Part shown: positions 1 through 9,347 of the stretch, in pieces
Position numbering within the stretch: position 1 is the first letter of the stretch
Layout of the letters: each line of letters opens with the position of its first letter
DNA from: Woeseiaceae bacterium
GTDB lineage: Bacteria > Pseudomonadota > Gammaproteobacteria > Steroidobacterales > Woeseiaceae
Reading direction: 5' to 3'
Length of the DNA stretch: 64,000 bases
Assembly: GCA_021773095.1 (NCBI GenBank)
Contig: JAJFKR010000026.1
Coordinates: forward strand, 62,001 to 126,000
Position numbers and translations under genes: made by a program
Notes under the pieces: generated by a model
The model's input: only the letters and a program-made list of their open reading frames with translations
What the model was told of the DNA's origin: nothing
The model's database searches: none

Positions 1-38
1 GTTCGGCGGCACAAACGGAAGTTTGGTTATAAAAGCAT

Positions 39-1388
39 TTGACTGAGGTCCTGTCCGGGATTTCAGGTCCTGATGAGCTCAGGAAGCTCAATCAGGCGTT
101 TCCTGATCGATATCCCTTTTTATTACAGAGCACCGCTCGCGGCGGTGAGCTTGGACGCTTTGATATTTTGTTCGCAATGCCTGGCGAGTACCTGTCGCTG
201 GATAGAATTGGCGAATTGAGCGGGCGCGCCACCGGCGAACAAACGCGTTTCCTAAGCGCACTCGACACCTGGTGGGCGGAGGAGCCCGTTATTGCCGGTA
301 ACGGCGAGCTGCCATTTGCGGGTGGTTGGTTCTTGTATCTTGGCTATGAACTCGCGGCAGAAGTCGAACCGGGTCTGCGACTGCGCGGTGATGCGCTATT
401 GCCCACGGCTTTCGCTGTGCGTTGTCCAGCAGCCATTATCTACGACCACCGGATCAAATCGTGCATGCTCGTAAGCGAGAATCCGGGCGAATTGGGTGCT
501 GCAGAAATATATGCTGATGTCGCAAGACGGGTCAACGAAGACACGGCGCCGGCGTCTTGCGCTATTGGAGTTACAGAAGACCAACCCGCACAGTTCACCG
601 CAGCAGTCACGAATGCGAAGAAATACATTGAAGCCGGTGACGTGTATCAGGCGAACCTGTCGCGACAATGGACCGTCACAGTATCGGACGACTCGACTTC
701 GGAGTCCATCTACGAGTCACTTTGCTCCGCCAATCCTGCGCCATTTGCGGGAATCGCACGCTGGCAGGGTACATCATTGATTTCATCGTCGCCCGAGCGG
801 CTCCTCAGCGTTCGTGATGGAATAATCTCTACGCGTCCTATCGCGGGTACCCGGCGGCGAGGGGACAGCGCCGCCAGCGATGAAAATCTGTGCAGCGAGT
901 TGTTCGCACATCCCAAAGAGCGCGCCGAACACATTATGCTGATCGATCTTGAACGCAATGATCTGGGTCGGGTTTGTGAGGCGGGTACGGTCGAAGTCGA
1001 CGAAATGATGGTGCTCGAGAGCTACGCACATGTGCACCACATTGTCTCGAACGTCCGTGGCCGGCTGCGTAGCGGAGTGACACCCGGCCAGGCGATCGCG
1101 GCCGTATTTCCTGGAGGCACGATCACCGGATGCCCTAAAGTTCGCTGTATGGAGATCATCGATGAATTGGAGCTTGCGCCACGCGGTGCCTATACGGGAT
1201 CCTTCGGCTATCTTAATCGTGATGGCAGCCTGGACCTGAATATTCTGATCCGCACAATGGTGCAACGCGACAACAAAGCAAGCTTTCGAGCCGGGGCCGG
1301 TATCGTTGCCGACTCGGAGCCACAAGCCGAACTGGATGAGACTCGGGCCAAGGCCGAAGGCATGCTGCGGGCGTTTCAGCGTGTCTGA
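39..1388 (+). CDS. pabB: Aminodeoxychorismate synthase component I (PabB)
   Basis: This 449-residue enzyme of the anthranilate/para-aminobenzoate synthase family converts chorismate plus ammonia to 4-amino-4-deoxychorismate for folate synthesis in the cytoplasm. The N-terminal half is the variable TrpE/PabB domain. The C-terminal chorismate-binding half shows QANLSRQW, the ERNDLGRV segment and the catalytic-lysine loop PGGTITGCPK (the family usually has TGAPK or TGCPK). An in-frame stop at 30-32 leaves the TTG at 39 as the first possible start, so the gene looks complete, although its ribosome site is weak. It overlaps pabC by 8 bp, so the next enzyme of the pathway is translationally coupled. 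PabB rather than TrpE is favoured by that neighbour. Confidence 0.93.
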   Translation: MTEVLSGISGPDELRKLNQAFPDRYPFLLQSTARGGELGRFDILFAMPGEYLSLDRIGELSGRATGEQTRFLSALDTWWAEEPVIAGNGELPFAGGWFLYLGYELAAEVEPGLRLRGDALLPTAFAVRCPAAIIYDHRIKSCMLVSENPGELGAAEIYADVARRVNEDTAPASCAIGVTEDQPAQFTAAVTNAKKYIEAGDVYQANLSRQWTVTVSDDSTSESIYESLCSANPAPFAGIARWQGTSLISSSPERLLSVRDGIISTRPIAGTRRRGDSAASDENLCSELFAHPKERAEHIMLIDLERNDLGRVCEAGTVEVDEMMVLESYAHVHHIVSNVRGRLRSGVTPGQAIAAVFPGGTITGCPKVRCMEIIDELELAPRGAYTGSFGYLNRDGSLDLNILIRTMVQRDNKASFRAGAGIVADSEPQAELDETRAKAEGMLRAFQRV

Positions 1389-2223
1389 CTGGTTTCTAAA
1401 AGGTGAGCCCGTCGAGCAAATCGTAGTCAGCGATCGCGGATTTCAATACGGTGACGGCCTTTTCGAAACAATCGCAATTCGCAACGGCCAGGCACGGCTG
1501 TGGCAATACCATATGGACCGGCTCACCCGAGGTTGTGCCGTGCTGGGAATAAAGATGCCTTCGGAAGCCGAGTTGTCTTCGGGTCTGGAGCAAGCGTTGC
1601 GACAAAGTCAGGCGTTGCTGGCATATTGCGTCGCGAAAATTATAGTCTCGGCGGGGACCGGCGTACGCGGCTACGGGCGCAAAATGGTCGATTCACCGAC
1701 TATTTTGTTTGGTATTTTCCCTGCTTATCCGCCGCCGGTAGAGTCTTACCACGAGGGTCTGGCGATAACTCTGTGCAAAACGCGCCTGGCATCCAGTTCG
1801 CCTGTCGCCGGACTAAAAACTCTAAACCGACTGGAGCAGGTTTTGGCACGTTCCGAATTCGTGGATACTGGCGAATTCGAGGGCCTGACAATGGACGCTG
1901 ATGACAACATTATCTGCGGTACTATGAGCAATGTGTTCTTCGTTACCAATAACGTGATTTCGACGCCGTCGCTGGATCGCTGTGGCGTCGAGGGCGTAAT
2001 GCGCCGGCATGTTATTGAGACCTCGAAAGAGCAGGGTATCGATACCTTTGTTCAGCCGCTGCACCTGAGCCAATTAGAAAATATCGATGAGGTCTTCTTG
2101 TCGAACAGTCAGTTCGGCGTGATGCCAGTACGAAGTTGCGCGGATATGCGATGGTCTGTCGGTCATACAACCCGAAGAGTAATGTCGATCCTGGCCGAAA
2201 ACGGCATCACCGAATGTCGCTGA
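1381..2223 (+). CDS. pabC: Aminodeoxychorismate lyase (PabC)
   Basis: A fold-type IV PLP enzyme of 280 residues that releases pyruvate from aminodeoxychorismate to give para-aminobenzoate. The family signatures are visible: DRGFQYGDGLFETI near the N-terminus, the KTLNRLEQVLA segment containing the PLP lysine, and NVFFV followed by a GVEGVMR-type motif. I chose the GTG at 1381 because it begins directly before the conserved WFLKGEP segment and overlaps the pabB stop. The frame stays open upstream, but that stretch lies inside pabB. Its own stop (TGA 2221-2223) overlaps the mltG start. Confidence 0.93.
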   Translation: MSDWFLKGEPVEQIVVSDRGFQYGDGLFETIAIRNGQARLWQYHMDRLTRGCAVLGIKMPSEAELSSGLEQALRQSQALLAYCVAKIIVSAGTGVRGYGRKMVDSPTILFGIFPAYPPPVESYHEGLAITLCKTRLASSSPVAGLKTLNRLEQVLARSEFVDTGEFEGLTMDADDNIICGTMSNVFFVTNNVISTPSLDRCGVEGVMRRHVIETSKEQGIDTFVQPLHLSQLENIDEVFLSNSQFGVMPVRSCADMRWSVGHTTRRVMSILAENGITECR

Positions 2224-3257
2224 TGAAACGACTCATCCTCGCTGGCGCACCGCTGCTGCTGGTTGTGATTGCCCTGGTATTGGCGGTTAATCACCAGATC
2301 GATCAATTCATGGATACTCCGCTGTCAGTGCCAGAGGGAGGTATCGAATTTGAAATTTCTGCGGGCAGTTCTTTCGCGTCAGTTTCAAGCAGGCTTGTTA
2401 CCGGAAAATTGCTCTCCAATGATCGGTGGTTACGGCTCTACGTGCGTTGGCACGACCAGGCAGGGGCGATTCAAGCGGGCGACTATCTGATCAAACCCGG
2501 CTCAACACCGCGATCATTACTGGATCAATTTACGAAAGGCGCAGTCCGGCTCTACGCATTCACGATTATCGAGGGTTGGAACTACCATGAGGTGCTGCAG
2601 GCGCTGCACGCCAATGGCGCGGTCAGAGCTACAATGACGGATGAGGACTGGCCCGCATTGCTGCGATCCCTGGGTGCCGGGGTAACACATCCTGAGGGCC
2701 TGTTCCTACCGGAAACCTACCGCTTTCCCCGCAATACGAGTGACCGGGCATTGCTCACCCAGGCCTATGCGCTAATGCAAACCGTATTGTCGGAGGAGTG
2801 GACAGGACGGAAGGAAAGCACGCCGGTGCAAACAGCGTATGAAGCCCTGATTCTCGCCTCCATCGTCGAAAAAGAAACCGCGCGAGTTGACGAGCGGCCC
2901 AAAATCGCCGGAGTTTTTGCACGCCGGCTGGATACGCGCATGCGCCTGCAAACAGACCCCACTGTAATTTATGGCATCGGCCCTGCATTCGATGGCAATC
3001 TGACGCGCAAACATCTGAAGGCCGATACGCCGTACAACACGTACACTCGTCACGGTCTGCCGCCAACGCCCATCGCAATGCCGGGCAGAGCGGCGATTAA
3101 CGCAGCGTTAAATCCTGAGGATGGAGAGGAATTGTATTTTGTAGCAACCGGTCTGGACGATGGCAGCCACAAGTTTTCGACGACCAAAGCCGAGCACGAT
3201 GCGGCGGTGGCTGAATACCTGATGCGTCTGCGAAAAAAACGACGGATGGGCCATTGA
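2223..3257 (+). CDS. mltG: Endolytic transglycosylase MltG (YceG-like)
   Basis: A 344-residue inner-membrane lytic transglycosylase that cuts nascent glycan strands and is thought to terminate peptidoglycan polymerisation. One N-terminal membrane segment (about residues 4-21) is followed by a periplasmic YceG domain. ILASIVEKETA carries the catalytic glutamate, and DPTVIYGIG and LPPTPIAMPG are the usual conserved blocks. ATG 2223 overlaps the pabC stop. An alternative ATG lies at 2214. The pabC-mltG-tmk-holB order is classical for Gammaproteobacteria. Confidence 0.93.
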   Translation: MKRLILAGAPLLLVVIALVLAVNHQIDQFMDTPLSVPEGGIEFEISAGSSFASVSSRLVTGKLLSNDRWLRLYVRWHDQAGAIQAGDYLIKPGSTPRSLLDQFTKGAVRLYAFTIIEGWNYHEVLQALHANGAVRATMTDEDWPALLRSLGAGVTHPEGLFLPETYRFPRNTSDRALLTQAYALMQTVLSEEWTGRKESTPVQTAYEALILASIVEKETARVDERPKIAGVFARRLDTRMRLQTDPTVIYGIGPAFDGNLTRKHLKADTPYNTYTRHGLPPTPIAMPGRAAINAALNPEDGEELYFVATGLDDGSHKFSTTKAEHDAAVAEYLMRLRKKRRMGH

Positions 3258-3258
3258 G

Positions 3259-3894
3259 GTGGATCGGGGGCGCTTTATCACGATCGAAGGTATAGAAGGT
3301 GTTGGCAAGTCCAGCAATATCGAAGTCCTGGTCGACAAAATCAAGGATGCTGGTTTCGATGTACTGACGACACGTGAGCCGGGAGGGACGCCGGTCGCCG
3401 AAGATATTCGGAATTTACTAAAGGACCACGGTGATGAGCCGATACCGGAAATCGCTGAGCTGTTGATGATGTTCGCAGCCCGCTCTCTAAACGTAAACAA
3501 CGTTATTCTGCCCGCGCTGCAGGCCGGAAAGTGGGTGGTCTGTGACCGTTTCAGCGACTCGAGCCGTGCCTATCAGGGCGCGGGCCGCGGCCTGCCAATG
3601 ACAACAATCAACAGCCTGGCAGACTGGGTACACGGAGACGTTAATCCGGATGTGACGATTCTGCTGGACGCGCCGGTCGAGGTGGGTATGGCCCGCGTCA
3701 GTAATCGAGGCGCTCCCGATCGCATCGAACAGGAAAAGCACGAGTTTTTTGAGCGCGTTCGTGAGTGTTATCTGAATCTCGCAGCGCAAGAGACGAATCG
3801 CATTGTGGTTATCGATACGACCCGCAGCCTGCAGGAAGTGCAGGCCGAAGTAGGCATGCTCGTGCAACAACTAATCAATAATAGTTTACATTAG
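3259..3894 (+). CDS. tmk: Thymidylate kinase
   Basis: dTMP kinase of 211 residues, making dTDP from dTMP and ATP. It has a P-loop (GIEGVGKSS), the TREPGGTP motif that contacts phosphate, and CDRFSDSSRAYQG for the nucleotide-binding DR segment. The LID region around SNRGAPDRIEQE is present. GTG 3259 follows the mltG stop by one base. The length is normal for the family. Confidence 0.95.
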   Translation: MDRGRFITIEGIEGVGKSSNIEVLVDKIKDAGFDVLTTREPGGTPVAEDIRNLLKDHGDEPIPEIAELLMMFAARSLNVNNVILPALQAGKWVVCDRFSDSSRAYQGAGRGLPMTTINSLADWVHGDVNPDVTILLDAPVEVGMARVSNRGAPDRIEQEKHEFFERVRECYLNLAAQETNRIVVIDTTRSLQEVQAEVGMLVQQLINNSLH

Positions 3895-3918
3895 GTACTA
3901 GAGATAACTCACGGTTTT

Positions 3919-4923
3919 ATGGAACTAAATTGGCATAGTGAATTCGCGAAGTCATGGCTGGATCGCAGCGAACAGGGTCGTTTGCCACATGCGGTTTTGC
4001 TGACGGGGCCTGTCGGTGTCGGCAAACGCGCGGCGGCGGCCTGGATTTCCGAGCAACGCTTGCAACCCAACCCAATGCACGCACTGCCGGTTTATCCATT
4101 CGATGTCATCGAGCACCCGGACATCCGCTGGATAACGACGCCGGAGGACAAAAGAACCATTGGCATCGACCAGATACGAGCAATGGTGGCGGAGATCAAT
4201 CTCACCAGCTATAAAGGTCATGGCAAGGTTGCGGTCATAGAGTCGGCCAGTGAGATGACCGTCAACGCCGCCAACAGCCTGTTAAAAACCCTCGAGGAGC
4301 CGCCGGGCGACACATTGCTGGTGCTGGTCGCCGACCGGGCAGGGAAGCTCCCCGCAACCATTTTCAGCCGTTGCCAACGTATCGACATCAAGGTTCCTGC
4401 CGAATTAGCGGCCCTGCAGTGGCTCGACAGGTTGCAACCTGGAGCGGCCTGGACAGACGCATTGCGGATGTCCGGCGGAGCGCCACTGGCCGCTGTCGTA
4501 GCTCTCGATGACCTTGAAGTCAGCACCAGTATGGGACGGGATTTTAAGGTCCTGGGGCAGGGTAAGGGATCTGCCGTCGAAGTCGCCGCCCGCTGGGCAA
4601 AGCTTGATACCGGCTTCGTTCTCAATTGGCTGGCACAACAAATCAAGCTGGCGGTTTTGGCAAACTCAGCCGGCCGGGAGACCGCGGCGGGGCTGGCAAT
4701 TGACGATTCTGTGCTGCGACGCATGGACAGGCGAAATTTGTTCTGCTATTTAGACATAATCAATCGACTGCGGGGACAGCCCGGCGGATCGTATAACGTT
4801 CAACTGACCATTGAGGGCTTGTTGATCGATTGGGCGAGTGGCCTGAAGGATTGCGGTCTCACGCCACCCAACGACGGCATGGAGCTGATGCTGGCTCGCC
4901 GAACACGAGAAAGGGCAAAATGA
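3919..4923 (+). CDS. holB: DNA polymerase III delta-prime subunit
   Basis: A clamp-loader subunit of 334 residues. GPVGVGKRA (P-loop remnant) and the SLLKTLEEPP sensor segment identify a DnaX/HolB AAA+ protein, and the tmk-holB-pilZ order supports delta-prime. The four-cysteine zinc module that usually sits between the P-loop helix and the EHPD block is missing: residues of about 35-65 contain no cysteine, and the helix runs straight into PFDVIEHPDIRW. The subunit acts with DnaX and HolA to load the beta clamp. The start is ATG 3919, 24 bp after tmk. Confidence 0.9.
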   Translation: MELNWHSEFAKSWLDRSEQGRLPHAVLLTGPVGVGKRAAAAWISEQRLQPNPMHALPVYPFDVIEHPDIRWITTPEDKRTIGIDQIRAMVAEINLTSYKGHGKVAVIESASEMTVNAANSLLKTLEEPPGDTLLVLVADRAGKLPATIFSRCQRIDIKVPAELAALQWLDRLQPGAAWTDALRMSGGAPLAAVVALDDLEVSTSMGRDFKVLGQGKGSAVEVAARWAKLDTGFVLNWLAQQIKLAVLANSAGRETAAGLAIDDSVLRRMDRRNLFCYLDIINRLRGQPGGSYNVQLTIEGLLIDWASGLKDCGLTPPNDGMELMLARRTRERAK

Positions 4924-5258
4924 GCAAACCTGGACTGCTGACACTGACTATCAAGGACAAGAGCGCCTTGTATCTTGCGTACATGCCCTACGTGATAAAC
5001 GGCGGACTGTTCATCCCCACGAATAGTTCCTACCGTCTGGGTGACGAAGTCTTCATGTTGCTGAATCTGATGGGCGAGGAAGAGAAGATTCCGGTCGCCG
5101 GTACAGTTATCTGGATGACACCAAAAGGCGCACAGGGAAAGCGAACTACCGGCATTGGAGTGCAATTTTCAGATCAGGATCAGGGCAATACACAAAAGAA
5201 AATCGAGAACTACCTGGCCGGTGCACTCGGCGGAGATAAACCTACGCACACGATGTAG
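4920..5258 (+). CDS. pilZ: PilZ domain protein (type IV pilus type)
   Basis: A small 112-residue PilZ-fold protein. ATG 4920 overlaps the holB stop (ATGA) and begins MSKPGLL. The segments FIPTNSSYRLGDEVF and TTGIGVQFSDQD are typical of the PilZ protein encoded after holB. The N-terminal RxxxR motif needed for cyclic-di-GMP binding is absent, as is known for canonical type IV pilus PilZ, which instead partners PilB and FimX. Its role in pilus assembly is inferred from family and position. No pilus genes are in the window. Confidence 0.85.
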   Translation: MSKPGLLTLTIKDKSALYLAYMPYVINGGLFIPTNSSYRLGDEVFMLLNLMGEEEKIPVAGTVIWMTPKGAQGKRTTGIGVQFSDQDQGNTQKKIENYLAGALGGDKPTHTM

Positions 5259-5271
5259 GTGGCCGCGCGAA

Positions 5272-6318
5272 TCACGACCGCTCGTGGTTAATGCCGCCCC
5301 TCAACACATAAGCCTGATACCCACGCTCACTCAAAATGTAAGCGCCGGCCGAGCTACGACGCCCGGTATCGCAGCAAACGATGTATTTCTTGCTGTGATC
5401 CAGCGTGTTGATTTTCAGTCGGATGAAATACAGCGGGATATTGATCGAGCTGTCCAGGTGCTGGTTTTCAAATTCGCTGGGCAGTCTGACGTCCAGCCAC
5501 TGCCCACCCCCGCGGATAATTTCCTCTCCCTCTGACATTGTCACCCAATCCAGCATCGGCTCATTCAGCAGCTTCTTGAAGTCATCCTTGCCGAGACGCA
5601 TGACAGCACCGTCACTCTGCATTGTCACGGTAGCGTTTCTTTTCGCGTCTGAGATCAGCGCTTCCTCACCGAACGTATCGCCGACTTTGATCTCGGCGAG
5701 TTTAATGCCTTCCTTGCTAAGTGGTGTCTCGCGCGTGACCAGCGCAGATCCGCGAATCAGCACGTAGAAATAGTCTCCCTCCGCACCTTGCTTGAGGATG
5801 ACGTCGCCGGTCCGATAGTTGATCTGCTGCATACGCATAAAGATCGCCTGAATATTCGCCGGTGGAATCTTGTGGAATGCCTTGGTCTGCAACAGCATCG
5901 TCATCCAGTCTTCATTGCCTTGGTCTGACTTGCCGGCTAGTTCTGAAACCTCGTAGGTCCCGGTCTGATCCCACGTCAGCATAACGTCAAGGAGATCGCT
6001 ATCGATGGAGATGAACTGGACACGGTCTCTGGCTCTGGCGGTGACCCGTCTCGGGTAAACCGGAGCGACGGGATTCCGCGCCAGCTCACTGCCGCCCTCT
6101 ACGGTGCCAACGACCTTCGCCTGATCGACCAGCTCCAGGATGCCAGAGACAACATACAACGTGCGCTTCTCTGTATCGCCTTCCTTGAACAACAACTGGC
6201 CGGGGGACATCTCACGGATCTGCACCTTGCGCGCGAGCGCAGCAAGGTTGTCCCTTTTCAGGCCGTCTAGCGGAGAGAATCCCCTGAGCAGCTCTGTGCT
6301 TACCTGCTCAATTGCCAT
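5272..6318 (-). CDS. Tandem cyclic-nucleotide-binding plus rhodanese protein
   Basis: A 348-residue cytoplasmic protein with three modules. Residues of about 10-120 form a degenerate cyclic-nucleotide-binding (CNB) fold, residues of about 140-255 a second CNB fold, and residues of about 265-348 a rhodanese domain. The second CNB keeps the phosphate-binding cassette FGEEALISDAKRNATV, with both the glutamate and arginine that hold cAMP or cGMP. The rhodanese loop CCDTGRRSS has its cysteine, so persulfide chemistry is possible. ATG 6318 follows an AGGA ribosome site. It converges on pilZ with a 13-bp gap. The role is unknown; cyclic-nucleotide control of sulfur transfer is inference. Confidence 0.85.
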   Translation of the reverse strand: MAIEQVSTELLRGFSPLDGLKRDNLAALARKVQIREMSPGQLLFKEGDTEKRTLYVVSGILELVDQAKVVGTVEGGSELARNPVAPVYPRRVTARARDRVQFISIDSDLLDVMLTWDQTGTYEVSELAGKSDQGNEDWMTMLLQTKAFHKIPPANIQAIFMRMQQINYRTGDVILKQGAEGDYFYVLIRGSALVTRETPLSKEGIKLAEIKVGDTFGEEALISDAKRNATVTMQSDGAVMRLGKDDFKKLLNEPMLDWVTMSEGEEIIRGGGQWLDVRLPSEFENQHLDSSINIPLYFIRLKINTLDHSKKYIVCCDTGRRSSAGAYILSERGYQAYVLRGGINHERS

Positions 6319-6476
6319 TATTCATCCTGTTTTCACTCGAATTTCGCTCGTGAAGCGCAAAGGCTCCGTTAGGGCGCATTCTACCGTTAATTCAATGACT
6401 TCTGGAACCGCTCGGTGCAAGCAGCGTGAAGCGGCGCACAGTTTAATTGGGCGTTCATGGCCGACTGTGACGCCTG

Positions 6477-8495
6477 TCACAGCTCCGACCAACCACTGTG
6501 CGGCTCGAATCGCTCGCCATACGCTTTTGCGAGTTCATTCAAGCGCATTACAACAGCCGTCGTACCGCGCTCTCTGGCGTAGTTCAGCGGTCCGCCGCGA
6601 AAAGGTGCAAAGCCGGTGCCAAATATCACTCCCGCATCCAGCAGATCGGGGTCGGTGACAACCTCGTCATGCAAACAGGCGACCGCTTCATTCACCATTG
6701 GGAGTATCAGGCGATCTTCAATAAAAGCGGGTAAGTCTGCGCTCTCGCTCGCCGGTCTGATTGCTTTGCCATCTTCCCACCGATAGTAACCCTGGCCCGA
6801 TTTCCGTCCCAGAGAGCCCTTATCGACCAATTCCTGTAACGTGCCTGGAACCGGCCGATTTGCCGATGCTCCAAGCACTTTCGCGACATGCAGGGCGACA
6901 TCCAGGCCGACGCTGTCTGCCAGCTCGACCGGCCCCATCGGCATACCAAACGCCTCGGCTACCTTATCGATCTCGGCTAACGGCACGCCTTCTTCGGCGA
7001 GATACATGGCCTCTCCCATGTAGGGTGCCAGAATACGATTCACGACGAATCCCGGCGAACTTGCGCATTCTAACGGCAATTTGCCCAGGCCCTTGGTAAA
7101 TGCGAATCCTGTATCAAGTGCATCCTGATCCGTATCCGCACAACGAATCACCTCAACGAGCGGCAACATGGCAACGGGATTGAAGAAATGCAAGCCGATA
7201 AATCGCTGCGGGTCACGCAAGCCGGTACGAAGTTCTTCGAGCCGAATACTCGAGGTATTGGTCGCCAGCAATGCGCCAGGCTTCATGCTGGCCTGCAAAG
7301 AATCGTAGAGCGATTGTTTGGCTTCCAGATTCTCGTAGATCGCCTCAATAATCAGGTCTGCTTCTGCTACACCCTCGCCACCGACATCCGCGCGCAGTCG
7401 CTCTGCTGTCGCCGCACGTTTTTCATCATCACGCACACGCTTCGAGAACAACTTCGCTGCACGTTGCATCGCTGGGTCGATAAATTTCTGCTCGCGATCC
7501 TGCAACGTCACAGTATGTCCGCGGAGGGCACACCAGGCAGCGATATCGCCACCCATTACTCCGGCACCCACAACGTGTACATGCTTAACCTTCGCGTCCG
7601 TCTTGTTTCCCTGGCCTTTCAGTCTGTTTTGCAGGAAGAAAACCCGCACCAGGTTCCTGGAAGCGCTTGAGCACATGAGAGTGGCGAAACTTTTTGCTTC
7701 TGCCTTATAACCGGTGGTTGGCGAAGCGGCATCTGACGTCCAGATATCGATCATCGCATACGGAGCAGGGTAGTGATCCTTACGCGCTTTTCCCTGCACT
7801 TGCTTCAGCAGCATGTTGCGTACCATTGGACGTGCGATACCGAGGTTCAACAAACGATCAAGCAACGGAGCCCGTTGTTTGGCTGGCCTTGAACGGAGCA
7901 TTTCCACCGCATCCGTACGCCATTGCTCTTCGCTCGTGATCTTATCGACGAGCCCGATTGACCTGGCCTTGCCCGGCGCGATCGGATTTCCCGTCAACAT
8001 GACTTGCATGGCCGCTCGCACACCACTGATTTGAACCGCCCTTACTGTGCCCCCAAACCCGGGATGCAGCCCAAGCTTCACTTCCGGGAGCCCAAGAATT
8101 TTCTTGTCACCGCCGAACACGATTCGATAATCACAGGACATAGCGAGTTCGAGCCCACCACCGAGACAAAAGCCGTTTATTACGGCGACAGTCGGACAAG
8201 GCAAGCCTTCAACCCTGTCCATTAACTGCTGGCCGAGGCGCACGACTTCCTCGGCGCGCTCGATCGATTCAATTTTGGTGAATTCCTTGATGTCCGCACC
8301 CATGACGAAACTGCGGTGCTTTCCTGACCACAGGACCAGCCCGGCCGGAGGGTCTTCGATCATCGGCTCAAGTACCTGGTTCAGTTCATACAATATCTCG
8401 GACGAAAGGACATTGACCTTCGCATCCGCTGTATCGAGACACAGCCAGGCTATGCCACTGTCGTCTGTCTCGGTTTTCCAGTGCTGGATCGTCAT
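6477..8495 (-). CDS. Bifunctional enoyl-CoA hydratase / 3-hydroxyacyl-CoA dehydrogenase (FadJ/FadB type)
   Basis: A 672-residue fused beta-oxidation enzyme. The N-terminal crotonase domain (about 1-190) has the oxyanion-hole region VMGADIKEF and both catalytic glutamates (GGGLELAM and PEVKLGLHPGFGG). An NAD-binding Rossmann domain starts near residue 305 with VVGAGVMGGDIAAW, followed by HFFNPVAMLPLVEVI with the catalytic histidine, and then GFVVNRIL of the C-terminal dehydrogenase domain. It hydrates trans-enoyl-CoA and oxidises the 3-hydroxyacyl-CoA. No thiolase gene is adjacent, so it is not a classical fadBA operon. The assignment between FadB and FadJ is open. Confidence 0.93.
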   Translation of the reverse strand: MTIQHWKTETDDSGIAWLCLDTADAKVNVLSSEILYELNQVLEPMIEDPPAGLVLWSGKHRSFVMGADIKEFTKIESIERAEEVVRLGQQLMDRVEGLPCPTVAVINGFCLGGGLELAMSCDYRIVFGGDKKILGLPEVKLGLHPGFGGTVRAVQISGVRAAMQVMLTGNPIAPGKARSIGLVDKITSEEQWRTDAVEMLRSRPAKQRAPLLDRLLNLGIARPMVRNMLLKQVQGKARKDHYPAPYAMIDIWTSDAASPTTGYKAEAKSFATLMCSSASRNLVRVFFLQNRLKGQGNKTDAKVKHVHVVGAGVMGGDIAAWCALRGHTVTLQDREQKFIDPAMQRAAKLFSKRVRDDEKRAATAERLRADVGGEGVAEADLIIEAIYENLEAKQSLYDSLQASMKPGALLATNTSSIRLEELRTGLRDPQRFIGLHFFNPVAMLPLVEVIRCADTDQDALDTGFAFTKGLGKLPLECASSPGFVVNRILAPYMGEAMYLAEEGVPLAEIDKVAEAFGMPMGPVELADSVGLDVALHVAKVLGASANRPVPGTLQELVDKGSLGRKSGQGYYRWEDGKAIRPASESADLPAFIEDRLILPMVNEAVACLHDEVVTDPDLLDAGVIFGTGFAPFRGGPLNYARERGTTAVVMRLNELAKAYGERFEPHSGWSEL

Positions 8496-8512
8496 GGCTT
8501 TATGTTACTCAA

Positions 8513-9247
8513 TTATCTCGGCTCAAAATCACAAATTATTGGCAAATGGTCGGACAAGCGCACATCCGGAACTTCAAATCCTGTCACTTCAATGCCATCC
8601 TGATACAACACAAAATCGAGTTCCTTACGAGGCGACCGGCTGGGGTAGGTGGGTAGGCTGTCTTTATTCGCCGATGTCAGACCGGCTGCTTTCATGAATA
8701 GATAAATCTCATTTTCACCCCAGAAGGTATTGAAATCACCGGCGACAACGACGGGTTTCTTGGTGGTCGCGATCAAATCGTAAAGGTGGCGCATCTGCAA
8801 ATGGCGGTGGCGATACTTGAGCGACAGGTGGACGAGAAAAATCGCGTAGTCTTTTAGTTCGAGCTCGATGATCAGTCGCTTAATGCCGGTGTCGAAGTAA
8901 TGAAATCTTTCGCCGTGCACGCGACTAGCCGCCATGAATGCATTGCCTTGCTTGCGCACAATCGGCAACAGTTGGTTGATCGATTTTTCTCCGTACTTCG
9001 TCTCGTAAGAAGTATTCATACCAAGATCGGCCGCAATTTTTTCAGCCTGATTAACCTTGCGGCTGCGAATCGAGCCCGTGTCAACCTCGATAAGTCCGAC
9101 GATGTCCGGATCGACGGACTTTATGAATTTGGTGATGTCGGGCAATACGGATTGATTGCCCAGCACGTAGCCCGCACCGGGCAAAGGCATGTGCATGCTG
9201 GCACCACCGCCGACGGCGTATCTAATATTGTATTGGAGGAGGCGCAT
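8513..9247 (-). CDS. Endonuclease/exonuclease/phosphatase (EEP) family protein
   Basis: A 244-residue EEP-fold metal-dependent phosphohydrolase. The opening RLLQYNIRYA matches the family's N-terminal strand with the metal-site asparagine, DIVGLIEVD carries the metal-binding glutamate, VVAGDFNTF holds the catalytic D-x-N, and LSDHLPIIC the terminal D-H pair. It has no signal peptide, so it is probably cytoplasmic. The substrate (phospholipid head group, nucleic acid or inositol phosphate) cannot be read from sequence. It ends 17 bp before the start of the downstream beta-oxidation gene on the same strand and is divergent from the TIR-like gene. Confidence 0.85.
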   Translation of the reverse strand: MRLLQYNIRYAVGGGASMHMPLPGAGYVLGNQSVLPDITKFIKSVDPDIVGLIEVDTGSIRSRKVNQAEKIAADLGMNTSYETKYGEKSINQLLPIVRKQGNAFMAASRVHGERFHYFDTGIKRLIIELELKDYAIFLVHLSLKYRHRHLQMRHLYDLIATTKKPVVVAGDFNTFWGENEIYLFMKAAGLTSANKDSLPTYPSRSPRKELDFVLYQDGIEVTGFEVPDVRLSDHLPIICDFEPR

Positions 9248-9347
9248 GCGTTGCCTAAGATACCGAATCGGCCGTTACAGTGCTATGCGCGCGTACCGTC
9301 GTTTTATTCGCTAGACTAGGGCCGTACAATGTACAGAGGAGGAACAG

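Noticed and set aside
783..1325. 180-codon ORF antisense to pabB
   Set aside because: It lies wholly inside a gene with strong catalytic motifs, and its translation has no domain pattern or ribosome site; a composition shadow.
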